Source: Gracilaria vermiculophylla (Eukaryota > Rhodophyta > Florideophyceae > Gracilariales > Gracilariaceae). From it: DNA of 64,000 nt. Positions 49,201 to 59,800 of the stretch are shown here, piece after piece. Within the stretch, counting starts at the first letter, position 1; every line of letters begins with the position of its first letter. Location: contig JAHNZQ020003149.1 of the NCBI GenBank assembly GCA_019155205.2, positions 86,925-150,924 on the forward strand, given 5' to 3'. The translations under genes were made by a program, and so were the position numbers. The notes under the pieces were generated by a model, which was not told the origin of the DNA, did not search any database, and worked only from the letters and a program-made list of their open reading frames with translations.

Positions 49201-50267
49201 TGCGGCGCAGGGAGGCAAAGCTAAGCGATGAAATTGAGTGGTTGCAGAAGCGCGAGAATCAGTTGGAAGAAGAATTATTTAATAAGCACAACGAGCAACG
49301 GTGCAATCAGCAGGCGATCATGGCGGTGCTGGAGGACTGCCACGCGGTGGCGATCCAGGGTGACTGCAGCATGGTGATGACGGCGATTGGGGCACTTGGA
49401 TCGGTGCTGCCGAGTGAGTTCCCGCTGTTTGCCGGCGCGTGCCTGTGCCTGATCGACGAGGTGAGCACGCTGTCCCAAGCGCAGTTTGCGTCGCTGGTGG
49501 CGCTGGTGGTGTGCGGCGAGGGGCGGTGGAAGGCAGCGCATCAGCTGTTCGGTGGCGGCGACGAGCAGGGAGACGCAGAAAACGACTTTCGGGCAGAGGC
49601 GAGTGAAAAGCTTGACTTGTCCGTGCTTAATCGACAGGACTGGACGGCGGGCGACTGGTCGGAACAGAGCACCGAGGTAAACGCGGCGATAGGCGATGAA
49701 CTGAGCGTGCTGGGGCTGCCTGAGAGGATGAAGGCGACGGTGATGGAGATCTGGCAGGCACTGAATCAGCTGCACCGGCGTCACCACGAAGAGGGCGAAG
49801 AAGGCATGTGGAGTGTTTCGGAAATTGTGCCACAGAGACTGAACACGGAGGTGGCGAGGGCGATCGGGCGGCTGGCGGAGGGGGAGAACTGGGCGGAGGC
49901 GGTGCGCACCATGGGCGATGAAGCGGCTTACCTGAGCGAGGAGCTGCGGCGCACGATGGCGGCGCTGCAGGTGATGGCACAGGGCGGCGGCGGTGATGAG
50001 GAGAGCGAGCTGGTGCAGTGTGCAGCAGATGCGTTGCAAGCGCTGCATGGGGTGCGAGGGGCGCGTGAGCCGGCGACGTGGGCGTTGGGGCTCGGAGTAG
50101 TGGAGCGCGCGTGGGCAGGCGGCAACTCGTACGATCGATGGTGGCGCGCTACGCGCGACGCGCTCCTGGCGCTGAGCGGCGACGACGGCGGGGCGGGAGG
50201 AGAAGAAGTGGCGACGGCGACAGCAACAGGGGCGGGGCGTGGCGGCGAGCTGGTGGAGCCGTCGTGA
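46275..50267 (+). CDS. Ski2/MTR4/ISE2-like DExH helicase homologue with degenerate motifs (probable pseudoenzyme)
   Basis: 1,330 residues from [10 protein letters not shown], with an Arg/Ala/Pro-rich N-terminus that could be a plastid transit peptide. The layout is that of a Ski2-like RNA helicase: RecA1, RecA2 (GIGVVHAGLTPGVRLIIEELFRAG, about 506), winged helix, a large arch-like insertion and a C-terminal DSHCT-like helical region (about 1160-1270). The catalytic motifs are gone. Motif I reads VAPNSHHKHPVL in place of APTGxGKT (about 142), motif II reads FVDTLTLSN in place of DExH (about 243), and motif VI is AGRAQKDDVG in place of GRAGRRGxD (about 582). The long frame has no stops, so the protein is kept under selection. 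The nearest type is plastid ISE2 (inference). It meets the phosphatase gene tail to tail, 11 bases apart. Confidence 0.82.
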   Translation: MPPPPPPPPPLLFLYPAPLRLSRPLPVAARPARASPSACQTQPPRSAHSWPAPQSSALKQDTAADRYIDLHTMQLIHASSAHLCDAPHPTTSFGLFDTHPPLSDAAHTAHIRELLFTPDTVPLSEPQKDVVQALLSRRSALFVAPNSHHKHPVLLDIFFRSGVWKELVVYCADSPRAAEAAYTLVCAQLPADRHHEVQLHLDSLPHASDPHADRRRLIITSPQLVRSALADCDRSSWLQDTAIFFVDTLTLSNAAQWEEILLALPSRILLCVFTADLPHSDHQLLPLWMETIQNSIISVTPSREASFLHRIENPQHSPLLRSFAYNAALHESPVQVSLTLLKEMFDDSSKLSFVPKYSECFLHGIKMIPTESPSTLLFRSTDEAKFADIAALVVADAKAARKKSRKKRGRPSKPKERTASSRAAAKKRRDAAYEASLLSPAIAFVSGRDAAENAACAVQSALGDELSVLWDDDSREHVEDIVSMFKAANEGQLSATDVGVLDVLVSGIGVVHAGLTPGVRLIIEELFRAGFLPIICADSFLGSSEISALPCAKSILIDASVIGVCDDATKGLVSAATVAALAGRAQKDDVGNLVFLWYDEAVDDETAGYEISSTLLHHLFWKDGNEYNDYSTSLRMKRSAGNEFEEHAAQKPDCVLSSSYGGVLRSVRRFGTDGYETIFEYTLNSYRGWLERAAIRATLERLEVEKTAISSRLEAEDWGSIAEHERREAKVNELRRVLKAMETRYAAVLEKRTFNDLRRSSPGRLIGVVVTTGEDNDALMEQRLLLGGPDEARVAQNGAQDAGGREAAQTSGLVASENGASKKERVVSAVFVALLDQDVDGKRIAAMESQHLVVCILADGLWTIVPLSDVVALADEGEDVVPNVDLLMMPHPATFDLDPRSQHSTCRAIDRGEQEAVGRISDELIARMASDRRPELVPCRIEEFEAQKGRMQVAERLYKQSAWHGRDAEVIELRRLRRREAKLSDEIEWLQKRENQLEEELFNKHNEQRCNQQAIMAVLEDCHAVAIQGDCSMVMTAIGALGSVLPSEFPLFAGACLCLIDEVSTLSQAQFASLVALVVCGEGRWKAAHQLFGGGDEQGDAENDFRAEASEKLDLSVLNRQDWTAGDWSEQSTEVNAAIGDELSVLGLPERMKATVMEIWQALNQLHRRHHEEGEEGMWSVSEIVPQRLNTEVARAIGRLAEGENWAEAVRTMGDEAAYLSEELRRTMAALQVMAQGGGGDEESELVQCAADALQALHGVRGAREPATWALGLGVVERAWAGGNSYDRWWRATRDALLALSGDDGGAGGEEVATATATGAGRGGELVEPS

Positions 50268-50278
50268 GGGCGCGCAGC

Positions 50279-51499
50279 TCACGCCATACGCTTGCTGTAG
50301 CTGTACACGACGCGGGCGTCGGCATCGACGGCTTCGGCCTCGAAACGGGCGCCGTCGAAGCGCAGCACCAGGAAGCCGTTGGTGGCGCGCCCCCACACGG
50401 TGCGCGCTTCGCCGGGCGTGTCGCGCAGCGGGAGCACGTCGCAGCAGCGGCGCCACCGGCTCTCCTCCGAGGGGGGGGCGAGCTCGATGCGGTGCAGCTT
50501 GCTGCCGGCGCCGCTGATGAAGTGGTCGATGGGGCCGTCAAGGGCGCCGCCGTGTGCGTCCGGCTGCAGATGCATGAGCGAGTGCTCATGGCCGGATACG
50601 TAGGCCAGCATGCGGTGGCGGTACGGGCGCAGCACGGGCTCGATGGCGTCGCGCACGTCCGGTGTGCCGAGGTGATCGGCGATGGACATGGAGTACATAT
50701 TGTGGTGCGCGACGACAACAAAGAAGGAGTGTGGGTCCAATTGCGAGAGCTGGCGCTGCAGCCAGACGAGCTGCTCTGACGGGGATTGGGCGTTGCGCTC
50801 ACGCGCCACGTGGCCGTAACCGACGCCCAGAAACGGGGTGGAGTCGAGGAAAATGGCGAGCAGCGACGGGCTGAGGCGGCGCGTGTAGTACGGGTATGGC
50901 AAGTTCCAGCGCGGCGACAGGGCGGAGTAGCGCATCTGGGCGTGGATAGAGCCCAGGTGGTCGTGATTGCCCAGCGTGACGTACCACGGGAGGTTGCGGG
51001 TTTCGTTGTGGTGGTAGACGGACTCGAAGGACACGTTGAACTGGCGGTCGGAGACGGAGGTGACGCCAGAGTGGTAAAAATTGTCGCCCGTGGAGAAGAG
51101 GACGACGTGGTGGTCGCGCTGGCGCTCACGGCGGACGACGGTTGCCAGGGCGTCGGCGACGGCCTGCTGGCCGTGCTGGGCCTCCCTGCCCCAGTCGCCC
51201 AGCACGAGCATGGACACGGGGCGCGGGAACGTGGGGGCGAGCGGCGGCGGCTGGCGCCGCTGCTGCACGGCGGGCAGCAGGTGCGGCGTGGCGAGCACGA
51301 AGAGGGCGACGACGAGGGCGCCCAGGGCGGCGGCCAGCACGGAGGTGAGCGCCAGCGACACGCGCGGGGAGGCGGCGGCGCGCAGCGCGTGGGCGCGCAG
51401 TGTGTGCGGATGCGGCAGGTGCGGATAGGTGCGCAGCAGCGGGACGCGCTCGTCGGCGCCAGCGCGCATCTCGGCGTAGGCAACGGCTGAGGAAGTCAT
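50279..51499 (-). CDS. Purple-acid-phosphatase-like metallophosphoesterase, membrane-anchored
   Basis: 406 residues with one N-terminal hydrophobic anchor (VSLALTSVLAAALGALVVALF region, about residues 45-75), so a type II membrane protein of the secretory route. The five metal-binding blocks are present in order: LVLGDWG, STGDNFYHSG, TLGNHDHLG, VVAHHNMYS and VSGHEHSLM. This is the pattern of small purple acid phosphatases (ACP5-like), including the Tyr of GDNFY that gives the purple colour. It would hydrolyse phosphate esters in an acidic or extracellular compartment. No introns. The stop codon lies 11 bases from that of the ISE2-like gene, so the 3' UTRs must overlap in antisense. Confidence 0.92.
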   Translation of the reverse strand: MTSSAVAYAEMRAGADERVPLLRTYPHLPHPHTLRAHALRAAASPRVSLALTSVLAAALGALVVALFVLATPHLLPAVQQRRQPPPLAPTFPRPVSMLVLGDWGREAQHGQQAVADALATVVRRERQRDHHVVLFSTGDNFYHSGVTSVSDRQFNVSFESVYHHNETRNLPWYVTLGNHDHLGSIHAQMRYSALSPRWNLPYPYYTRRLSPSLLAIFLDSTPFLGVGYGHVARERNAQSPSEQLVWLQRQLSQLDPHSFFVVVAHHNMYSMSIADHLGTPDVRDAIEPVLRPYRHRMLAYVSGHEHSLMHLQPDAHGGALDGPIDHFISGAGSKLHRIELAPPSEESRWRRCCDVLPLRDTPGEARTVWGRATNGFLVLRFDGARFEAEAVDADARVVYSYSKRMA

Positions 51500-52272
<773 letters not shown>

Positions 52273-52980
52273 ATGCGCTGCGTGCACTGCCACACGACCG
52301 AGACCCCCCTGTGGCGCGCCGGCCCCGCGGGCCCCAAGACGCTCTGCAACGCGTGCGGCGTGCGCTGGAAGAAGACGGGCTCGCTCGTAGCGCGCTCCAA
52401 GCGCGCGCCGCCGCACGACCCCTCCGCGCTCCGCAAGCGCGCGCGCACCGCACACCCGCTCGATGCCGCTCCGCCGCCACCGCCCTGCGCCGCGCCCAAC
52501 ACGGCCGCCACGCCCGCCGCGCCCGCGCACGGCGGCGGCCCCCACGCGCCGCCCGCCGCGCCGTGCGCAGTGCCCGCGCCGCGCCCCGCCTCCGTCTTCC
52601 GCGCGGCGGACGCGGCGCGCGCGCGCTACGACTCCGTCTTCTCGGGGCTCATGGTGGTGCACCGCAAGGAGCTGCCGGCGCCGCCGCCGCGCCGCGTGCG
52701 CGCCGTGCGCGACGTGATGGCGGCGGCGGCGGCGGCGTCGGCGGCGTCGGCCGACGACGCCGTCAGCCGCACGCCGTGCGCCAGCCCGTCGCCGCCGGAC
52801 GCCGACGCCGAGCCGTTTGCGCCTCCCGTGTTCGTCACCGAGGTGCACGCACCCAGCCCCAGCCCCAGCCCGCCGCCCATCCCACGCGTGCGCCGCGCCG
52901 CGCATGGCGCCGGCTTCCGCCTCTGTCTGTCCGTGGGGCTCAACGACGCGCCCAACGCGTCCGCCGCCCCGACATCATGA
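52273..52980 (+). CDS. GATA-type zinc-finger transcription factor
   Basis: 235 residues. The N-terminus is a GATA finger, starting at residue 3: [16 protein letters not shown], then [15 protein letters not shown]. The spacing is C-x2-C-x18-C-x2-C, as in plant class GATA factors (animal and most fungal ones have 17). A basic patch [18 protein letters not shown] follows the finger. The rest is low-complexity Ala/Pro with two more conserved-looking stretches ([21 protein letters not shown] and [17 protein letters not shown]). A nuclear DNA-binding factor; targets unknown. The gene body is extremely GC-rich. It converges on the ATR gene across an unresolved gap. Confidence 0.92.
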   Translation: MRCVHCHTTETPLWRAGPAGPKTLCNACGVRWKKTGSLVARSKRAPPHDPSALRKRARTAHPLDAAPPPPPCAAPNTAATPAAPAHGGGPHAPPAAPCAVPAPRPASVFRAADAARARYDSVFSGLMVVHRKELPAPPPRRVRAVRDVMAAAAAASAASADDAVSRTPCASPSPPDADAEPFAPPVFVTEVHAPSPSPSPPPIPRVRRAAHGAGFRLCLSVGLNDAPNASAAPTS

Positions 52981-53020
52981 GCGCTGCCGCCGCGCCGCCG
53001 CCGCCGCGCCGCCGCTGCGA

Positions 53021-53051
<31 letters not shown>

Positions 53052-53391
53052 CACCGCGGCGGCGGCGGCGGCGGCTTGTATGTTTTTGTGCTTGTTCGTT
53101 GTTGTAGAAGAGGAAGAACAATCAGAGCGCGTCTCGCGCCGTGTAGCAGTAAAAAGAAACGCCATAGCCGCACGTAACGTCCCGCCGCGCACGCCCGCGT
53201 CACGCGCATCACGCTGGCGCTGCAAATTTTGCACGCAATCTCCCGCACACGGCGGCGCCCGCCATGCCGCCACGCCACCACGCCCCCCTGGCGTGTGCAG
53301 CGCCAGTGCAGCGCCTCCACGCTGGCGCCGCGCCCGGTGCACCGCACCCGTCAACTCACGGCACCCCTGGCGCCTCCCTGCTGCCTCCCTC

Positions 53392-53392
<1 letters not shown>

Positions 53393-53485
<93 letters not shown>
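53393..53485. repeat. Poly(C) tract, 93 bases, running into the assembly gap
   Basis: Uninterrupted C ending exactly at the first N. Confidence 0.9.
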
Positions 53486-53585
53486 NNNNNNNNNNNNNNN
53501 NNNNNNNNNNNNNNNNNNNNNNNNNNNNNNNNNNNNNNNNNNNNNNNNNNNNNNNNNNNNNNNNNNNNNNNNNNNNNNNNNNNNN
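53486..53585. other. Assembly gap (100 N)
   Basis: Exactly 100 undetermined bases, the usual placeholder for a gap of unknown size. Confidence 0.99.
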
Positions 53586-53700
53586 CCAATTGCGCGCCGC
53601 GCAACTCAATTGCGCGCGCGCCGCCATTGCGCCGCCAACGTGTGCGCCTCTCCTCGCGTCCCGCGCACTTCCCTCCCGCATTGTGCGCGTCCCGCGCCGC

Positions 53701-53701
<1 letters not shown>

Positions 53702-53796
<95 letters not shown>
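53702..53796. repeat. Two poly(C) tracts (55 and 36 bases) split by GGCG
   Basis: C runs at 53702-53756 and 53761-53796 separated by four bases. They end 4 bases beyond the ATR stop codon, so ATR mRNA would carry poly(G) at the start of its 3' UTR. Confidence 0.9.
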
Positions 53797-53797
<1 letters not shown>

Positions 53798-53800
53798 CGC

Positions 53801-56800
53801 TCAGATCCACGCCGCCCACCAGATGTACATGCGCGATAGCTTCTCCACGCTGCTGGCGTCCTGCACCAGCCGCTCCACCTGCCCACCAATGGACAGCGCC
53901 AGCCCCGACGCGTCCACCATCCCCAGCAGCTTCGCCTTCACCGCCGCCCGCATCTCGCGCCCCTCGCGCCTCCCGCCATCCCCGCCCCCCCGCCAGTCCG
54001 CCAGCGGGTCGTGCAGGAAGCTCTCCAGCACCCCCACCACCGCTTCCCAGTTGCGCCGCATCCCGCCCAGCACCACCTCCGCCACCGCGCGGAACAGCCC
54101 CTCGTACCCCGCCACCCCCATCGACCCCACCATGTTCCTCGTCAGCCGGAACGGCACCACCTCCGGCACCTTGAGCGTCAGCCCCTTATCGAACAGCATG
54201 GCAAAGTCCACGTGCACGCACCGCCCGCTCGTGCTCTCCACCAGCACGTTTTCCCCGTGCCGGTCGCCCAGCCCTACCACGTACCCGGCCATGCTCCACA
54301 CCGCGCACGACTCCGTCCACGCGTTGCGCGCCCGCACCCACGCGCGCGCCTCCGCTCCGCCCCCGAACCGTCGCACAAAGTACCTGTCCATCACGGGCGG
54401 GAATTTTGCAAACGCCCACTCCTCCAGGAACTGCCGCTTGGTAGCCGCGTTCTCGTACTGCCGCAGGATGTGCGCCGCGTCCGGCAGCGGCCCCACCCTG
54501 TTGTGCTCCCTGCGAACCACGTTGCGCAGCGCCTCCAGGTCGTTCACCCACTCGATCATCCCCGTCTCCTCGCTCAGCGGCAGCACCGCGTACGTCTTCA
54601 GCTCCAGCTGCTTGCCCCGCGAGCCCTCCTCCCTGCACAGCAGCCGGTTCACCACCGTCAGAAACTCCACCATGCGGCTGTCCTTGCGCATGTCCCCTTG
54701 GTTCTCACGCTTCGCCAGGTACCGGTACTCCAGCCCGTCACTCCCGACCAGACTGATCCGTCTCGGTCTCATCAGCGAGCTCATCACCAGCACCTCGTCC
54801 TCAATGTCTGCGATGCGCACCGCCTCTGCCGCAAAAGGCCGATGCTCCCTCCCGCTTTCATCCGCCAGCTTCACCGTCAATGACTGCAAAGTCGGAATGA
54901 TCAGCCTCGGATTGTCTCGTGACTTGAGCATCTTCCTCAGCCCGCTAAACTCCTTTGCGCACCTCTCCTTCTTGCCGCGCAGCTCCTTAGGGAGCTGCGT
55001 GATGCAAATGTGCACAAAGAACCGCAACACGTTGAGCGCAACCGCTGTCCGCTGCTTGAACGCCTTTGCGCGCTCCCGCGCCTCTTTCGTCTTGGCTTTC
55101 TTCAGCAGCAGTACCGCCGCGCTCAGAATGTCAGCTGTGGCTTTCTTGCGCTCCTGATTTTTTAGCTGCGATGATGGGAGGATCATCCAGAAGCTCTGAT
55201 CCGGAAACTCGCAAACTATTGTAGCCAATAGGTCTCGCAACTCATCGCGAACCTGCGTTTGGGGGTGTAGAATGCGACTCATCAGCTGCGGGATTGCCGT
55301 CATCCACATGTAACATGGAATCGAGTTCATGGCCTCGTACATGGCCTTGCGCACTTCCACCTCATACAAACTGCCTCCACTTGCAGCGTCCATCTCATCC
55401 CGTGCGGTATAAAAGTCAAACCACACCGTTAACATCCGCGGCAATGCTTCAAAGATACGCTTATGGCCGTTCGTCAGCGCCTTTGCAAAGCTGCTGATCA
55501 CTTTGGGCACGTATTGCTGATGGTTCTCAACGCTCTTGCTTTCATACCCACTAGACCCCGGGCGGCGCCGGACCTTGCTGCCAGTATGTGAACCTTGCCC
55601 AACAGTCGCATCCGCATTAGCTCCTGCTTGCAGTAGCGAGTCGAAATGTTTCCCCAGTGCATAGAACGGTTCTTCGCGCTTGGCTCCATACGTTGATGCC
55701 TCTTGATAATACCTCAAGATTCTTTCCGACGTTTCGTACCGCGTCTCTTCGCTCCATGTGCCAGCCAGCACTAGTGCCGTGCATAACTGACCTTTTATGA
55801 CTTGCTTTTGTTCACTAGACACTTCTTGACTTCCGTTCCCCACAAGGATTCCTTTCAGTCTTTCAATTTCTCTCTTAACCGTAATAACAGCTTCAGATAC
55901 ATCACCACCAGCCCTTCGAATGTGAGCTGCTTCTATCCTAGCCGCGTTGATCACATCACTGTTTATATTTTTTGTCATAACAGCCCGGAATGCAGAGGCT
56001 GATGCTGCGTTCAAGTTACCGCTTTCCCTTGCGAGCTTTGCCAACGCAATGTGCGCGTTAGCCGCGTCGTCCGGCAAGCCAAGTAAGTTGAAAAGCACCC
56101 TCCTTGATGACAGCAAAGGCTCTCGTAGCTTCAGCGACTTTGAAGTACATTGAATTCGTTTGTGGTCATCAATTAGACGCCTCAGAGAAGCGGGATGACC
56201 ATTTCCGCCCTTCCGTTCGATGTTTCCATTGTCCTTAGAAGAAAGTAGACGAAGGCGAGCCGCGTCTTCGGCTTCGCATACAGAGTGTACAATGGTTATT
56301 ATCGGATACGTTCGATGATAGCTTTCTTTCGCAGCTCGTATGAGTGGCTGTATAAGATGACGACGAGCAAGAGAGGATTCTTTTTCCAGTTGGTCCAGCT
56401 CTCCCTCTCGAAAACAGAGGAGCATATTTGCAAAATGTGTTGTGTATCCCAACATCCAAGGGGCCTCTGTAGGTTCCTCACTGGTATGAAACGGGGACGT
56501 CTCTACCATAACATCGCGCAACTGTCCAAGCTTTTCCCATCGGCCAAGTCGCCATGCTGCCGCAATGCCGTGAGCTTTGGCTGTCTGACGCAACTCTGTT
56601 TCAACAAGAGTTGAAGATGACACCAAGCCTTCTGCGTGCGACAGCATAGTCTCCCAGTGTCCCAGCGTCATCAGACAACTCAAGAAGCCGTTGTGCAGTG
56701 CGGCACTTCTTGGGTCTCCTGCGAGCGCATGTTCGTATGTGGCTAACGCTTCATCATATTTTCCGGCTGCTTCCGAGTCTGATATCATCTCGGTTAAAGC

Positions 56801-59800
56801 GCTTTCAAGACGAAGTTTGGCAATCCCTTCCATATTGGGGACATCTTCAATATTTGCATAAGCTTGCTGCAGAACTTTAAGAGCTTCAATCTCGGGATTG
56901 GAGTGCGAGATGTCACCTTTTCCCGCCCCCCCTCGAATCATGCCAATGTAGGATGGCCACCCTGAGAATCCTGAGCTCTGTCTAACGTTTCGTATATGAT
57001 ACTCAGCGAGCATGATTGCACGATGGTGCGATCGCGAAGCCAGAGCAGCTTGTGCTTGACTCAACAACGAGAGGCCATCAGATTCTTTTCCGTACAAGTC
57101 AACCAGCTCCGTAAGTGGATCGTTCATGACTGCTATATCCATAAACTTCTCAACGGGAATTCTTTTGCGTGAAGGCGTATGACCGTCGTTACCGCCAATC
57201 GGTCTAGAATAATTGGCCCTGTACGTTTCAACACCCCGCTTCTCAGACCGCCGATCACGCCAACCTCTGAGAGTATCAAGTAGGTCAAAAACTGACTGAG
57301 GGGAAGTTGCCTCTGTGAGAACTTGCTTGATTTCTCGGATGAGGAATTCCTTAACTTCACTCATTTCCAGATCATGTTGCATATCCAATGCAGTGGTTAC
57401 CACAAGAGGGAAAATGTGGTTGTTGACTTGATCTTCATAGCGAAGTATGGGACGAAGAGCCCTCAACAGCTCCCCAAACTGCCCTTGTCTTCCGATGAAA
57501 TCCACTAACTGGACGGTCATCTGACGGGTCCATTCTTGAGCTGTTACGCTTCTTCCGAGCGGAACCAGAGCTTTGACTTTAGACCATACAGGCTGACACG
57601 CTGGTTCAATGCTGCGCTCCGAGTTTTCGCCAAAGATCGAGAGGTATTGGCTAACATCAAAAGGTTCAGCGAGATACGGCTGAACAGCATCCCTTGTTGT
57701 GCTCGATAGGCTTTCCCAGAATAGAATAGCCTTTCCCTCCTTTGGAAGACGAGTAAGAATCGATTCCCAGTCTGGTTCAGTTCGTCGAGATGATTCCCCC
57801 ACACTTGGTATATTTGCTCGAGTCGGAGTGGTCTTGTTGCAACCGCACAAACGAAGCAGTTCCTGGATTACAAGACCTACCCTGTTGAACTGACTTTTTG
57901 ATGACTCTTGTTTTTCTCCTTTCCTTAAAGCAGACACCAAGAACTCGTCGAGCAACACAGCGGCAAACCCGTGTACACTCTTCGGATAGCTCTGCCAAAC
58001 CATCTCACTCTCGTGCGTCGATCGTCTGTGGTTGTGAGAAAGCAAGCTTGGGTCAATAGCCCCTATCTCACCAATACACTGAATCAATGCATCCTGGCAT
58101 TCTATGCTTTTAGTTTTGCTGAGCTGAGCTACCATTGATTTCAACATATCGACCAATAATCCAAACTCTTTCAATTCATGAGCTTGGGATGGATCTACTT
58201 CGCATAGCATTACCTTGTTAAAAACGTAGCGATGACTCCGAAGGATAGATAAAAGATACTGTGAAGCATGCACTTCAATGTTCTCGTTTTCATGATGACC
58301 AATAATACTTTCTACGTTCTTGCACACTTCATGTAGTTCACTCATACTCAGACGTTTATCTGATTCATTCCATTCATTGACTCCTCCGTTAAAATGCCTT
58401 TTTTCAAAAAAGATTGCTTGTCTCATTATTCGAACCAACAACAAAAGTGAAGGTTTATCACGAATTTGTTGGGGACTTACGGAGTTAAGAACTTTCCCTA
58501 ACTCATTCAGCAACATGTTACCTTGGTCGTTTCGCACTGGCATCAAAATTGCAAAAACTGTCCCTATATGCGGGATAAGCCTCTGTGGTCCAAGTAGATG
58601 CAGAAAATTCTTCCATAAAGCCAGTGTTTGTACGTACAAAACTTTTTCCGCTTTAGTGATATCGAGAGCCATCTTCAAAGTTGCCATGACTTTTGGGACA
58701 AACAAGTGAAGTTGGTCAGCAGACAGAGCAAGAACAACTTCCAACATCTTAAGGTGCCTTCTTCTTTCTTGACTTGTTGTTCTTGAGTTAAACAAACCCC
58801 TGTTTACAGCGTCCATCACAAGCATAAAGTTGCTAGTTATTAGCACTCCAGCAATTTGCTTCATTGAAGGATCTATATCATGCCGGTTGGGAAGGAAAGC
58901 AGACAAAGCGACAAGGCCGTGCTTAGCAGACGCTTCCCTTGGCCCTCCAAACTCCATCACCAGTCTCTGCACAATTTTCCCAAACTTCTTTCGGATAATC
59001 TCGTCCAAAGAAACGCCTAGCAGTTCGAGAATGAAACCTTTAGAAACATCTGAGTTGAGCCTCAGTCCCGACGTCTCGGTCATAAACGACAAAGCGAGCG
59101 CATCCGCACTTACTCGTTCTACTAATATCTTTAACGGCCGTTGAACTTCAGCCGCGAGCTTTTCAAGTGTCGTTCGATTTCGATCCTTCAGCAAATGAAC
59201 AACGGTATGCCGAGTAACACGAACCCAAAAGGCTTTCTCGTTTCCTTCGCTGATTATTTCTTTCATTATTCTCGAGAACCCGGGCTCCTCCAGAAGCCGC
59301 CCAATACAGTGAGGGAGAAACTCGTGCAGTCGAAGATTGAGTGTATCACAAACCAGGGAGCTCAAAGTTCGTTTTTGGCACAAAGCCTGGTCATGTTCAC
59401 AAATATGATGTCTGTTACTCATAATCGCATTCGTGCCTGATGATCGCAGGTGAAACTGATTTGTCGCTATGCATGCTGTCATGAGAATGTAATTCCAGGC
59501 GGAAAGCATGCATGGAACCTTTTCATCCAAAAAGAGTTCCGCACCAGTCCGCGTGCCAGTACACTCCGATTCCAGGACTGATATCGGATGAAGCTCTTTC
59601 ACAGATTTCAGAACTAAACCAGTAACGACGGGTCCAAAGATATGAGGAGCAAGTACTTGATGTGCGGTACAAAATAGATTTCCAAAAATGGTGAGATAGC
59701 TGCCTGCTTCATTGTCTTCGTGGGTCGAAAGCATGAACTTTCGAGCGCGGTCTCTTACTTCTAAATCAAGGCGCGATGATTGCTGCATTTTCTTTTCTAT

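Larger units (their letters stand above)
52981..53800. other. Gap-containing GC-rich spacer between GATA and ATR genes
   Basis: Contains a (GCC)n/(GGC)n hairpin at 53031-53075, a TGTATGTTTTTGTGC stretch that could end the GATA transcript, poly(C) runs and 100 N. No gene can be called here, and the true length is unknown. Confidence 0.7.
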
